The notes below the pieces were generated by a model, which made no database searches, had not been told where the DNA came from, and saw nothing but the letters and a program-made list of their open reading frames with translations. The position numbers and the translations under genes are program-made. From the NCBI RefSeq assembly GCF_923868895.1, contig NZ_OV350343.1, positions 744,001-808,000 on the forward strand: a stretch of DNA of 64,000 bases. Direction: 5' to 3'. The DNA comes from Halomonas sp. TD01. Its GTDB lineage: Bacteria; Pseudomonadota; Gammaproteobacteria; Pseudomonadales; Halomonadaceae. This document shows positions 21,248-30,995 of the stretch, piece by piece (position 1 is the stretch's first letter; each line of letters opens with the position of its first letter).

Positions 21248-21883
21248 TTATTGTTCTACGTTCACGCCATACTCTGCTGCTGCATCCAGTAGCCAGCGGT
21301 AGCAGTAGTCGGCAAAACTGCGCCGCACGACTAACTCCCAACGCTCTTCACTGGGTCGACGAAGGATGGTCGTGGCCTTGGCGAAAACGGTAGTAACGCC
21401 TTTGCCCACGGGAAAGTGGCGGGGATGCACGTCGTAGATCACCGCTTTCATTAACAGCTCGCGGGCCGCCTCACCGGTAATCTCTAACACCGTCTGCCCA
21501 CCGCTGACATCGCTGATGGCGTAATGGGAATCCCCCAAACGCTCCCGCAGCTGCGTCTCTAGCGGGAACTCCTCACCGCCAGGCACAATCACCAGCCACT
21601 CGTCAGGGGAAAGCCACTGAATAGAACGTTCGCCGCTGGCATCTTGCACAAGAGCCTGGGGCTTGCCAGGCAAGTTAATCCCCAGCACGTCGCGCACCGC
21701 TTCGTCGAGAACGATGGCACCGCCTCGTAAGATCAGATGCCCAAGCATTGCCCGCTCGCGTAGCTGAACCCGACTTGAACTACCAGCACGAGGAGCGCCA
21801 CTATGACGGTAGCTAAAGGCTAACGGAGACTCTACCGGGATAGCGGTATCAGTACGGGTATCGAAAGTGGCCGCATTAGACAT
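21248..21883 (-). CDS. soxG: sarcosine oxidase gamma subunit
   Basis: A 211-residue SoxG protein (MSNAATFDTRTDTAIPVESP start; LPGKPQALVQ, WLSPDEWLVIVP, ALVQDASGERSIQ region typical). It belongs to the GcvT-like gamma subunits of heterotetrameric sarcosine oxidase. The ATG lies inside the last codons of soxA, overlapping by 8 bases. Fourth gene of soxBDAG. Confidence 0.93.
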   Translation of the reverse strand: MSNAATFDTRTDTAIPVESPLAFSYRHSGAPRAGSSSRVQLRERAMLGHLILRGGAIVLDEAVRDVLGINLPGKPQALVQDASGERSIQWLSPDEWLVIVPGGEEFPLETQLRERLGDSHYAISDVSGGQTVLEITGEAARELLMKAVIYDVHPRHFPVGKGVTTVFAKATTILRRPSEERWELVVRRSFADYCYRWLLDAAAEYGVNVEQ

Positions 21884-24800
21884 TTTGGCGCTCTCCCTTG
21901 GGATCATAAAAAATGGTGCTGACGATTTCCGCTTCGTGAACTTGGCCGTCTGCCATGGGCAGATAGACGGTTTCGCCCATTTTCTTGAGGCCGCCTTTCA
22001 CCACCGCTAAAGCAAATCCAGAGTCCAGAATTGGGCTGTAGTAGCTTGAGGTCACATGCCCCACCATGGGCATCGGGATCGCATGCTTAGGATCAAACAC
22101 AATCTGGGCCCCCTCCTCCAGCACCACCGTTGGATCTTTGGGCCTCAGACCTACCAGCTGCTTGCGGTTTTCACGCTTGGTATCCGTTCGCGTCAGGGCT
22201 CGCTTGCCAATCCATGAGAAAGGCTTGTCGTAACCTACGCACCACTGCATGCCCAGGTCTTCCGGCGTCACGGAGCCGTCGGTTTCCTGGCCAACGATAA
22301 TAAAGCCTTTTTCAGCACGCAGGACGTGCATGGTCTCTGTGCCATAGGGCGTTAAGCCATACTTCTCGCCATGCTTGAAAAGGGTCTGCCACACGTGCAT
22401 GGCGTAGTTGGCTTGAACGTTAATCTCAAAGGTCAACTCACCTGTAAAGGAGATTCGATAGACTCGCGCAGGCACCCCGGCCACTTTCCCCGCACGCCAC
22501 TCCATAAACTTAAAGCTATCGCGGTCGAGATCGATATCTGTCATCTCAGCCAGCAGCTTGCGCGCTTCGGGGCCAGTGATCGTCATGGTGGCCCAGTGGT
22601 CAGTCACTGAAGAGAAGTAGACATCCAGTTCTGGCCACTCGGTCTGATGCCATAACTCCAACCATTCCAATATCGCTGCTGCGCCACCGGTGGTGGTGGT
22701 CATCAAAAAGTGATTTTCAGCAAGACAGCTGGTCACACCGTCATCAGTGACCATGCCATCATCTTTGCACATCAAGCCATAACGGCACTTACCAACTGCC
22801 AACTTCTCCCACTTATTGGTATAGATACGCGCCAAGAATTCACGCGCATCCGGCCCTTGAATGTCGATCTTGCCAAGCGTCGAAGCATCGAGAATACCCA
22901 CTTTCTCGCGCACCGCTAAACATTCGCGGGCTACCGCCTCGTGCATAGTCTCGGTCGTGCCATTCACCTTCTGTGGGTAGTACCAGGGACGCTTCCACTG
23001 GCCGACATCCTCAAACTCGGCGCCGCGCTCAACGTGCCACTGATGAAGAGCGGTATAGCGCTCAGGATCGAACAGATCACGGCAGTGACGACCGACGATG
23101 GCGCCAAAAGTCACCGGCGTATAATTAGGCCGAAACACCGTGGTGCCCACCTCGGGGATGGAGCGATTCAGGCAGCGAGCTGCAATGGCCATACCATTAA
23201 TATTGCCCAACTTGCCTTGGTCGGTACCGAAACCCATCGCGGTATAGCGCTTAATATGCTCGATGGACTCAAAGCCTTCCCGGGTAGCCAGTTCGATGCC
23301 CGCTGCGGTGACGTCGTTCTGCAGGTCGACGAATTGCTTTGGCCCGCGCAGCGTGGGCTTCTCATGGGGAACCTGGAAAAGTGCCACCGCTGGTCCCTGC
23401 TGGAGACGTTCGACGCTAGGCAGGTTAACCGGCTGAGCCGCGTGGCCTGTGGCTGCGGCTGCTTTAATGCCAGCCTCAACACCCTCGGCAAGTACGTCTC
23501 CCAACGCATAGGTACCATTAGCGCCACCGCAGGCATGAACGCCCTTCACTAGCCCTGGCACAAAGCCGAGGATATCGTCACGCCAAGTAGGCCGCGCGCC
23601 GGTATGAGAAGCCAAGTGAATGACCGGGCTATAACCACCTGAGCTAGCAATAGTGTCGCAGGCCAACTCCTGAATCGGGCCACTCACTCGGTAAGCGCCA
23701 ATATCGATCTTGGCCACCCGTGCGGCAGTGACTCGGTTGCTGCCTTTCGCCTCGATAACGGCACTGCCGGTGATGATCTTGATACCTTGGGCGCGGGCGG
23801 CATCGACCCAATCCCCTGCAGGCGCTTCGCGGGCATCAACAACCGCCACCACCTCGCAGCCTGCTTCCTTCCAGTCTAAGGCGGCGCGATAGCCATCGTC
23901 GTTGCTGGTGGAGAGCACCAGTTGGCGACCTGGCACGACACCATAGCGTCGAATGTAGGTAGAAACAGCGCTTGCCAATAGGTTGCCTGGAACGTCATTT
24001 CCCGCATACACCAATGGTCGCTCGTGAGCGCCTGTGGCTAGGATCACCTGACCAGCGCGAACTCGATGCATACGGGAACGTACCGGTCGGCGGCCATTGA
24101 CGACAGGCGCCGTTTCGCCCAGATGCTCAGTACGCCGCTCGTGCAGTGTCACAAAATTGTGATCGTGATAGCCGTTAGCCGTGGTGCGTGGCAGCAGTGT
24201 GACGTTCTCACATCCGGCTAGCTCTTCAAGCACTCGAGCAACCCACTGGTCTGCCGACTTGCCATCCAGAGTTTCGCGGCTACCCAACAGTGAGCCGCCC
24301 ATCTCTTCTTGCTCATCGGCAACGATCACCCGCGCACCGCCACGGGCAGCAGCCAATGCTGCAGACAAGCCAGCAGCGCCAGCGCCAACGACCAGCACAT
24401 CGCAGTGTTGATGAAGGTGGTCATAGCTGTCTGGATCGGCTTCCATAGGGCTGCGGCCCAGACCTGCCGCCTTACGAATGTACTTTTCGTAGGTCAGCCA
24501 CATCGATGCCGGTGCCATAAACGTCTTGTAGTAGAAGCCCGGCGGCATAAATTGCCCACCTAACTTGCCTATCAAGCCCATCAAGTCACGCTGTACATTA
24601 GGCCAACCGTTGGTGCTACAGGCGGCTAATCCGTCAAACAGCGCTTGCTGGGTAGCGCGAACATTGGGCACCTGTGCCGCTTCGGTACTGCCTAATTGAA
24701 CAATGGCATTGGGCTCTTCAGCGCCTGCGGCGACGATGCCTCTGGGGCGGGAATACTTAAAGCTGCGGTTAACGATATCCACACCGTTAGCCAGCAGCGC

Positions 24801-24926
24801 CGAAGCCAGGGTATCTCCAGAGTGCCCTTGGTAACGCTGACCGTTAAAGGTAAAGCTCAACGTGCGAGAGCGATCGATTCGGCCGCCTGTCTTTAGGCGG
24901 AACACTTGTTGCTTGGACTGGCTCAT
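21876..24926 (-). CDS. soxA: sarcosine oxidase alpha subunit
   Basis: A 1016-residue subunit. The N-terminal part has a ferredoxin-like fold (YQGHSGDTLASALLANGV), followed by an NAD-binding Rossmann region (VLVVGAGAAGLSAALAAARG), and the C-terminal third is a GcvT-type folate domain (GILDASTLGKIDIQGPDARE, TGELTFEINV). The enzyme oxidises sarcosine to glycine, giving hydrogen peroxide and 5,10-methylene-THF. Length is as usual (about 1000). It overlaps soxD by 4 bases. Confidence 0.97.
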   Translation of the reverse strand: MSQSKQQVFRLKTGGRIDRSRTLSFTFNGQRYQGHSGDTLASALLANGVDIVNRSFKYSRPRGIVAAGAEEPNAIVQLGSTEAAQVPNVRATQQALFDGLAACSTNGWPNVQRDLMGLIGKLGGQFMPPGFYYKTFMAPASMWLTYEKYIRKAAGLGRSPMEADPDSYDHLHQHCDVLVVGAGAAGLSAALAAARGGARVIVADEQEEMGGSLLGSRETLDGKSADQWVARVLEELAGCENVTLLPRTTANGYHDHNFVTLHERRTEHLGETAPVVNGRRPVRSRMHRVRAGQVILATGAHERPLVYAGNDVPGNLLASAVSTYIRRYGVVPGRQLVLSTSNDDGYRAALDWKEAGCEVVAVVDAREAPAGDWVDAARAQGIKIITGSAVIEAKGSNRVTAARVAKIDIGAYRVSGPIQELACDTIASSGGYSPVIHLASHTGARPTWRDDILGFVPGLVKGVHACGGANGTYALGDVLAEGVEAGIKAAAATGHAAQPVNLPSVERLQQGPAVALFQVPHEKPTLRGPKQFVDLQNDVTAAGIELATREGFESIEHIKRYTAMGFGTDQGKLGNINGMAIAARCLNRSIPEVGTTVFRPNYTPVTFGAIVGRHCRDLFDPERYTALHQWHVERGAEFEDVGQWKRPWYYPQKVNGTTETMHEAVARECLAVREKVGILDASTLGKIDIQGPDAREFLARIYTNKWEKLAVGKCRYGLMCKDDGMVTDDGVTSCLAENHFLMTTTTGGAAAILEWLELWHQTEWPELDVYFSSVTDHWATMTITGPEARKLLAEMTDIDLDRDSFKFMEWRAGKVAGVPARVYRISFTGELTFEINVQANYAMHVWQTLFKHGEKYGLTPYGTETMHVLRAEKGFIIVGQETDGSVTPEDLGMQWCVGYDKPFSWIGKRALTRTDTKRENRKQLVGLRPKDPTVVLEEGAQIVFDPKHAIPMPMVGHVTSSYYSPILDSGFALAVVKGGLKKMGETVYLPMADGQVHEAEIVSTIFYDPKGERQNV

Positions 24927-25264
24927 GCCCGCACTCCTTCTTGATGGCTTACCGCTGCAGCCTCGCGAGGCTGCCTTTGGCTGTCGGCGGTAATCGTCGG
25001 CTGCTCGCCTATTTTGTAGGTCTCGAGAATTTCGTAGCTCACCGTGTGGCGCGTCACGTTGAAGAACTTACGGCAACCCACCGCATGCACCCACATTTCG
25101 TGATGCACACCTCTGGGATTGTTGCGGAAGAAAAGATAGTTACCCCACTCTTCATCACTACACGCCTCGGGCTCTTTGGGACGCTCAATATGCGCTTGGC
25201 CCTTGGGGTGAAACTCCTCTTCCTCACGGTGCTCGCCGCAGTAGGGGCAGTAGATATAAAACAT
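24923..25264 (-). CDS. soxD: sarcosine oxidase delta subunit
   Basis: A 113-residue SoxD protein starting MFYIYCPYCGEHREEEEF, with the CPYCG zinc site and WMxx...GCRKFFNVTRHTVSYEI. The frame is open 60 bases upstream, but the MFxIxCPYCG start is the family start. It lies between soxB (25 bp) and soxA (4-base overlap). Confidence 0.95.
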   Translation of the reverse strand: MFYIYCPYCGEHREEEEFHPKGQAHIERPKEPEACSDEEWGNYLFFRNNPRGVHHEMWVHAVGCRKFFNVTRHTVSYEILETYKIGEQPTITADSQRQPREAAAVSHQEGVRA

Positions 25265-25289
25265 GACGGATACTCCTCTCGTATTTACC

Positions 25290-26540
25290 CTAGTGGGCCA
25301 CGCCGGCAGCGCCGTGCTCATCAATCAGCGCACCGCTATGGAAGCGGAACATGGAGAACGGCTCAGCGATGGGGTGCATCTCACCCTTAGCCAAGCTGGC
25401 GGCGAACACGTGACCCGATCCTGGGGTAGCTTTGAAGCCACCCGTGCCCCAACCACAGTTGAAGAACAACCCCTTCACCGGTGTTTTAGAGATAATCGGA
25501 CAGGCATCCGGACAGGTATCTACAATACCGCCCCACTGACGGTTCATACGCACCCGAGAGAAGATCGGGAACATCTCGACGATCGCCTGAAGGGTGTGTT
25601 CCACGGTAGGATAGCTACCCCGCTGGCCATAGCCGTTATAGCCGTCAATGCCAGCACCGATGACTAGGTCGCCTTTATCAGACTGACTGATATAGCCATG
25701 CACGTGATTAGACATCACCACGGTATCGAGAATCGGTTTAATCGGCTCGGAGACCAGGGCTTGTAGCGGGTGGGATTCCAGGGGCAACTGAAAGCCGCCC
25801 ATGCTGGCCAACACGCCAGAATTACCGGCAGCCACACAGCCCACTGTCTTAGCCTCGATATCGCCACGGTTGGTGTGCACACCGTAGATCCTACCGTCAC
25901 GGATTTTGAAGCCAGTAACTTCGGTCTGCTGGAGAATATCCACCCCGTGAGCATCAGCACCGCGCGCATAGCCCCAGGCCACAGCGTCGTGACGCGCCAC
26001 CCCAGCACGCGGCTGCCAGGAAGCGCCCATCACCGGGTAGCGAGCGTTCTTGGAGCAGTCCATGATCGGCACCAGTGCCTGCACACCCTTGGTGTCCAGC
26101 ACTTCGCCGTCAATGCCGTTTAGGCGATTCGCATTAACACGGCGCTGGATATCGCGCATATCCTGCAAGGTATGCCCCAGGTTGAGCACCCCACGCTGGG
26201 AGAACATGACGTTGTAGTTAAGGTCTTGAGAAAGTCCTTCCCACAGCTTCATGGCATGTTCGTAAAGGGCAGCCGATTCGTCCCATAAGTAGTTCGAACG
26301 CACAATGGTCGTATTACGGGCGGTATTACCACCGCCCAACCAGCCCTTCTCGATCACCGCGACATTCTTGACACCGAACTCTTTGGCCAAGTAATAAGCC
26401 GTGGCCAAACCGTGGCCACCACCACCGACGATGATCACATCGTACTGCTTCTTAGGCGTGGGATTGCGCCATTGGCGCTCCCAGTTTTCATGGTGGCTCA
26501 GCGCGTGCTTGACCAGGCCGAAGCCGGAATAGCGTTGCAT
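25290..26540 (-). CDS. soxB: sarcosine oxidase beta subunit
   Basis: A 416-residue FAD/FMN oxidoreductase of the DAO family: dinucleotide motif [38 protein letters not shown], and [17 protein letters not shown] near the C-terminus. It holds the catalytic flavin that oxidises sarcosine. It lies 47 bp downstream of glyA, same strand, so glyA-soxBDAG-purU is probably one operon, as in Pseudomonas. Confidence 0.97.
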   Translation of the reverse strand: MQRYSGFGLVKHALSHHENWERQWRNPTPKKQYDVIIVGGGGHGLATAYYLAKEFGVKNVAVIEKGWLGGGNTARNTTIVRSNYLWDESAALYEHAMKLWEGLSQDLNYNVMFSQRGVLNLGHTLQDMRDIQRRVNANRLNGIDGEVLDTKGVQALVPIMDCSKNARYPVMGASWQPRAGVARHDAVAWGYARGADAHGVDILQQTEVTGFKIRDGRIYGVHTNRGDIEAKTVGCVAAGNSGVLASMGGFQLPLESHPLQALVSEPIKPILDTVVMSNHVHGYISQSDKGDLVIGAGIDGYNGYGQRGSYPTVEHTLQAIVEMFPIFSRVRMNRQWGGIVDTCPDACPIISKTPVKGLFFNCGWGTGGFKATPGSGHVFAASLAKGEMHPIAEPFSMFRFHSGALIDEHGAAGVAH

Positions 26541-26587
26541 AATGGTCTCCTTAGTTCAGCCGCGCCGGGCCTTGCCGGCAAGCCGAT

Positions 26588-27901
26588 TCAAGCAATAGAT
26601 TCGACGGCTTCAGCGACAGCTTCAGCATAGACAGGGTGCCGGGCACACACGTCACTCACTTTAGCCAGCACCTCAGCCTCGATGGCAGCGGTATCACTCC
26701 CAGCAGCTAATACGTCTAGGATGTCGCAAATCCAGCCAGCTAGTTCGCCACACTCTTGGGCATTGAAGCCACGCGTGGTAACCGCGGGGGTACCAATACG
26801 TAGACCCGATGTCACGAAGGGGCTCTGGGGGTCGTTGGGCACCGTATTCTTATTAACGGTGATATGCGCGCGGCCCAATGCGGCATCCGCATCCTTACCC
26901 GTGACGCCCTGCTGGATAAGCGAGACCAAGAAAAGATGATCTTCGGTACCACCCGACACGACATCATAGCCGCGCTCCATGAATACGCTGGCCATGGCTT
27001 GGGCGTTGTCAATCACCTGCTGCTGGTAACGCACAAACTCCTGGCTCATGGCTTCCTTGAACGCCACCGCTTTCGCCGCGATAACATGCATCAATGGGCC
27101 ACCTTGCTGGCCTGGGAAGACTGCACCATTAAGCTTTTTGTAGAGCGCCTCGTCGCCATCCGCAGACAGAATCAGGCCGCCGCGGGGGCCACGCAGCGTT
27201 TTATGGGTGGTGGTGGTGACGACGTGGGCATGAGGCAGCGGGCTTGGATAAAGGTTAGCTGCCACCAAACCTGCAACGTGGGCCATGTCGACCATTAAGT
27301 AAGCACCCACTTCATCAGCAATAGTGCGGAAACGACGCCAATCCACCACGCGAGAGTAGGCAGAGAAACCGGCGATGATCATTTTCGGCTGATGCTCGCG
27401 GGCCAAACGCTCAACTTCTTCGTAATCGATCTCACCGGTTTCCGGCGTGAGACCGTATTGAACGGCATTGTAGTGTTTGCCCGAGAAGTTAGGAGCGGCG
27501 CCGTGGGTTAAATGGCCGCCGTGGGCAAGGCTCATACCTAGAATCGTATCGCCAGGTTTGACCAGTGCCATAAACACAGCGGCATTTGCCTGGGCACCGG
27601 AATGCGGCTGCACATTGGCATAATTGGCACTAAATAAGTTGCAAGCGCGCTCAATGGCTAAGGCTTCAACCTTGTCGACGAACTCACAGCCACCGTAGTA
27701 GCGACGGCCTGGGTAGCCTTCCGCATACTTGTTAGTCAGTTGGGTACCCTGCGCTTCCATAACAAGTTGACTGGTGTAATTTTCGGAGGCGATCAGTTCA
27801 ATATGCGCTTCTTGGCGTACCGTTTCTTCAGCAATTGCTTCTGCAAGCAAACTGTCGTAACTGGCCAAACGTGCTTTGGGGGAAAAATTATTTTGAAGCA
27901 T
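26588..27901 (-). CDS. glyA: serine hydroxymethyltransferase
   Basis: A 437-residue PLP enzyme converting glycine plus 5,10-methylene-THF to serine. Motifs are [38 protein letters not shown] and the PLP-lysine stretch [14 protein letters not shown]. It is a pathway-dedicated copy: it uses the methylene-THF produced by SoxBDAG on glycine from the same enzyme. Length slightly above the usual 417-420 because of a longer tail. Good site AGGAGG before the ATG. The promoter should lie in 27902-28108. Confidence 0.96.
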   Translation of the reverse strand: MLQNNFSPKARLASYDSLLAEAIAEETVRQEAHIELIASENYTSQLVMEAQGTQLTNKYAEGYPGRRYYGGCEFVDKVEALAIERACNLFSANYANVQPHSGAQANAAVFMALVKPGDTILGMSLAHGGHLTHGAAPNFSGKHYNAVQYGLTPETGEIDYEEVERLAREHQPKMIIAGFSAYSRVVDWRRFRTIADEVGAYLMVDMAHVAGLVAANLYPSPLPHAHVVTTTTHKTLRGPRGGLILSADGDEALYKKLNGAVFPGQQGGPLMHVIAAKAVAFKEAMSQEFVRYQQQVIDNAQAMASVFMERGYDVVSGGTEDHLFLVSLIQQGVTGKDADAALGRAHITVNKNTVPNDPQSPFVTSGLRIGTPAVTTRGFNAQECGELAGWICDILDVLAAGSDTAAIEAEVLAKVSDVCARHPVYAEAVAEAVESIA

Positions 27902-28108
27902 TATCGCCTCCTGATGAGTGACTTTTTTATTAAGTGCTGGGCATTCTCTTTAACGCTGATAATCCAAGGTTCCTATCAACGTTTTCTTACCGCGATACTA
28001 TCGTTGGTTTCCTAGCCCAAGATACTTGTTGACGTCACCACTCGATGTATTTGCGACATCGACATCAATTAGCCAGGCTTCGCAAATAGCCCCTTGATGA
28101 TGACTCAT

Positions 28109-28149
28109 AAAAAAGCGCCCTAAACGGCAAAAGCCATAAAGGGCGCTTT
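28109..28149 (-). terminator. intrinsic terminator of gbcB
   Basis: Read on the minus strand, the stem AAAGCGCCC / GGGCGCTTT with an inner GGCTTTTGCC helix is followed by TTTTTT. It starts about 26 bp after the gbcB stop at 28175 and separates gbcB from the glyA promoter region. Confidence 0.85.
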
Positions 28150-28174
28150 ACTGAAGTATTAAAAAATGACTGTG

Positions 28175-29281
28175 CTAAAAATCGACGACGAGATCCCCTT
28201 TAGGACGACTACAGCAAGATAGAATGTAGCCCTCTGCGACATCCTCATCCGTAATGCCCCCGTTATGCTCCATATCCACCTCTCCCGACTTGAGCTCTAC
28301 GCGGCAAGTACCGCATATCCCCATACCACATGCTTTGGGGATATGCAGACCCAACTTCGCCGCGGCTGCATGCACCGTTTCGCTAGGCTGAATTCGCACA
28401 CTTTTGCCGGTCGATGCGAACTCAATGCTGTGCAAGTCATTGCTATCAATATTTTCAGCATCGACTTCTGCTTGCTCGGCCAGCTCACGCACATCATCAC
28501 GAACGTCGACAGGCGTGGCACCAAACGACTCTTCGTGATAATGACTCATATCAAAGTTATGGTGCTGCAAAATACGCTTAATGGCGTTCATATAGGGAGT
28601 CGGGCCGCAACAAAAGATCTCCCTCTCCATAAAGTCCGGCACCATTAATTCGAATAACGGCTCGGTGAGATAACCCCGATAACCAGCCCACGCCTCTCCA
28701 ATATCTTCTTTACTCTCACAGATAATATGCAGTTTGAATTCGGGGATACGCGAAAACATATGCACCAATTCACGATGATAAATGACATCGCGAGGAGCTC
28801 TAGCACTATGTATAAATTCAACATCAACAGCGGCGTTAGTATCAAAAAGCCAACGTGTCATGGACATTAAAGGGGTAATACCAACACCGCCAGAAAGAAA
28901 CAGCACTTTCTCGGCGGGAAAGTCGATCGAGTTAAAGTTACCGACCGGCCCATGCACCACCAGCTCATCGCCCACTTTTAAATTGGCATGCAGCCAATTG
29001 GACACCTTGCCTCCCGGCACCTGCTTAACAGTGATCGAAAAGCTGTAAGGAATAGAGGGTGAGCTTGAGATTGTATAGGAGCGCATGATCGGCTGATTAT
29101 CGATCTCAAGCTCAAGGGTCACAAACTGGCCAGGCTTGAAGAAGAACAGTACGGGTTGCTCCGCCATAAAACAGAACGTGCGTACATCTTGGGTTTCTTG
29201 GATCACCTTAACGCAACGTACCTGGTGGCGGCCGTTAGTCCAGGTTTGGGTCGTGACCGGGTTAAAGAAATTAGTTGTCAT
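28175..29281 (-). CDS. gbcB: glycine betaine monooxygenase reductase subunit
   Basis: A 368-residue ferredoxin-NAD(P)H reductase fused to a C-terminal 2Fe-2S ferredoxin. FAD motif is RSYTISSSPS, NAD motif GGVGITPLMSM with CCGPTPYM, and the plant-type cluster CGMGICGTCRVELKSG with a fourth Cys in ILSCCS. It delivers electrons to GbcA. ATG 29281 (MTTNFFNPVTT) is chosen over an upstream in-frame start because GAGG lies before it. Divergent from gbcA across a 362-bp region. Confidence 0.95.
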   Translation of the reverse strand: MTTNFFNPVTTQTWTNGRHQVRCVKVIQETQDVRTFCFMAEQPVLFFFKPGQFVTLELEIDNQPIMRSYTISSSPSIPYSFSITVKQVPGGKVSNWLHANLKVGDELVVHGPVGNFNSIDFPAEKVLFLSGGVGITPLMSMTRWLFDTNAAVDVEFIHSARAPRDVIYHRELVHMFSRIPEFKLHIICESKEDIGEAWAGYRGYLTEPLFELMVPDFMEREIFCCGPTPYMNAIKRILQHHNFDMSHYHEESFGATPVDVRDDVRELAEQAEVDAENIDSNDLHSIEFASTGKSVRIQPSETVHAAAAKLGLHIPKACGMGICGTCRVELKSGEVDMEHNGGITDEDVAEGYILSCCSRPKGDLVVDF

Positions 29282-29643
29282 TATCGCCTCTGCCTGACCA
29301 GCCTTCATCGCTATGCATCACCGAACCGTATGCGCTATACAGCCCAGCACCGTTGATGTGCATTTTGGGGACGCTCTTATTAACTGACTTACCTGACAAC
29401 GACGCGCACTTACCTCGTGCCACTCTTTATTGCTTAGAAACCTCTTCTTTAGTCGCCGCTACGCCACCTGATGTCGCGGGCAGATAACTGGCAAGGATGT
29501 GCCTGCAACACAATCGGACACTGACATCAGGCCCGCTCGAATAAAACGCCAGGTTACGCAACAGAACAACAAGATAAGCAATCTTGACTAACGGCCGCCA
29601 CGCAGTCCTTGAGGGGAAAGCGGAGGTTTACGAGGATACTGGT
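29282..29643. promoter_or_regulatory. divergent gbcB/gbcA control region
   Basis: 362 bp without a supportable gene separate the two oxygenase subunit genes. It contains inverted arms CTGATGTC (29468-29475) and GACATCAG (29523-29530) 47 bp apart, each next to a GCGGGC-type string. GbdR is known to control this intergenic region in Pseudomonas. The arms are candidates only; I cannot match them to a defined GbdR consensus. Confidence 0.5.
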
Positions 29644-30930
29644 ATGGAAAAAAGTGTTTCTAATAGGATGGATGACCCACTGGCTGCGGCTCGTGAGTCA
29701 ACGGCCCAAATGCTGCAGGAAAGGGCGCGCACCTTTTCACTTCCGCAACCGTTTTATAACGATGCCCGCCTGTTTGCTCTTGATATGCAGGAGGTTTTCG
29801 AAAAAGAATGGTTGTTCGCAGGTATGACATGCGAGATCCCCACCAAGGGTAACTTCATCACCTTGGATATTGGCGACAACCCCATCGTTATTGTGCGCGG
29901 TAGTGAAGGCGTTATTCATGCGTTTCACAATGTGTGCCGCCATCGCGGTTCGCGTCTATGCGTAAAAGATAAGGGCAAGGTGGCAAAACTCGTCTGCCCG
30001 TATCATCAGTGGACTTACGAGCTTGATGGCCGATTGCTGTTTGCCGGTAGCGACATGGGCACTGACTTCGACCTCAACCAGTTTGGCCTCAAGCCAGTCA
30101 ACGTCCAAACGGCTGGCGGCTTCATCTTTATCAATCTAAGCGATGAGCCACCCGCCATAGACGATTTTCTAGCAACGCTTGAGCATTATCTTGAACCGTA
30201 TCAAATGGATAACGTCAAGGTTGCCACCGAATCCAGCATTGTCGAGCAAGCCAACTGGAAGCTGGTCATCGAAAACAACCGCGAGTGCTACCACTGTAAC
30301 GGCGCGCACCCTGAACTGCTTAATTCGTTGCAGGAGTTTGATGATACCGACGACCCCCGCGCAACACCCGCTTATAAAGCGCTGGTGGCACGTAAACAAG
30401 CAGATTGGGATGCCGAACAGGTGCCCTACCAGTTAAAGCGGTTTGGTAAACGCAACCGCCTGACGCGTACGCCACTGCTGGATGGCATTGTCTCCATGAC
30501 AATGGATGGTAAGCCCGGCAGCAAGAAACTGATGGGGCGTTTATCAAGCCCCGACATGGGCTCACTGCGTATCCTTCACCTGCCCAACTCATGGAACCAT
30601 TTCATGGGCGATCACGCGGTGGTATTTCGCGTGTTGCCAATTGGTCCGCAGCAAACCGTGGTGACGACCAAGTGGCTGGTTCACAAGGATGCCGTGGAAG
30701 GCGTCGACTACGACCCCGAACAGCTTCGCCGAGTATGGGATGCCACCAACGACCAGGATCGCCAGCTCGCCGAAGAGAACCAGCGCGGCATCAACTCAAA
30801 GGCTTATCAGCCTGGGCCTTATTCCGAAACCTATGAATTCGGTGTTATCGATTTTGTCGATTGGTACGCCGCCCGTATGCTTGAGAATCTAGGCCACGAG
30901 GCTCCCGCACTACAGCTAGCCCAAGGCTAG
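29644..30930 (+). CDS. gbcA: glycine betaine monooxygenase oxygenase subunit (Rieske)
   Basis: A 428-residue Rieske non-haem iron oxygenase demethylating glycine betaine to dimethylglycine, with release of formaldehyde. The Rieske site is CRHRGSRLC...CPYHQWTYELDG (CxH and CxxH pairs). The mononuclear iron region is NNRECYHCNGAHPELL with a later Asp in FVDWYA. The ATG at 29644 follows GAGGA after a suitable gap; an upstream in-frame TTG at 29584 lacks support. Length matches GbcA/BmoA. It is monocistronic with a terminator at 30961. Confidence 0.96.
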   Translation: MEKSVSNRMDDPLAAARESTAQMLQERARTFSLPQPFYNDARLFALDMQEVFEKEWLFAGMTCEIPTKGNFITLDIGDNPIVIVRGSEGVIHAFHNVCRHRGSRLCVKDKGKVAKLVCPYHQWTYELDGRLLFAGSDMGTDFDLNQFGLKPVNVQTAGGFIFINLSDEPPAIDDFLATLEHYLEPYQMDNVKVATESSIVEQANWKLVIENNRECYHCNGAHPELLNSLQEFDDTDDPRATPAYKALVARKQADWDAEQVPYQLKRFGKRNRLTRTPLLDGIVSMTMDGKPGSKKLMGRLSSPDMGSLRILHLPNSWNHFMGDHAVVFRVLPIGPQQTVVTTKWLVHKDAVEGVDYDPEQLRRVWDATNDQDRQLAEENQRGINSKAYQPGPYSETYEFGVIDFVDWYAARMLENLGHEAPALQLAQG

Positions 30931-30960
30931 CGATATCGTTCAACACACGATATACAACTA

Positions 30961-30990
30961 ACTGGCCCGCTTATGCGGGCCAGTTTTTTT
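30961..30990 (+). terminator. intrinsic terminator of gbcA
   Basis: ACTGGCCCGC / GCGGGCCAGT with a TTAT loop, followed by T7, starts 30 bp after the gbcA stop and just before the convergent formate dehydrogenase stop. Confidence 0.92.
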
Positions 30991-30995
30991 GGCTA

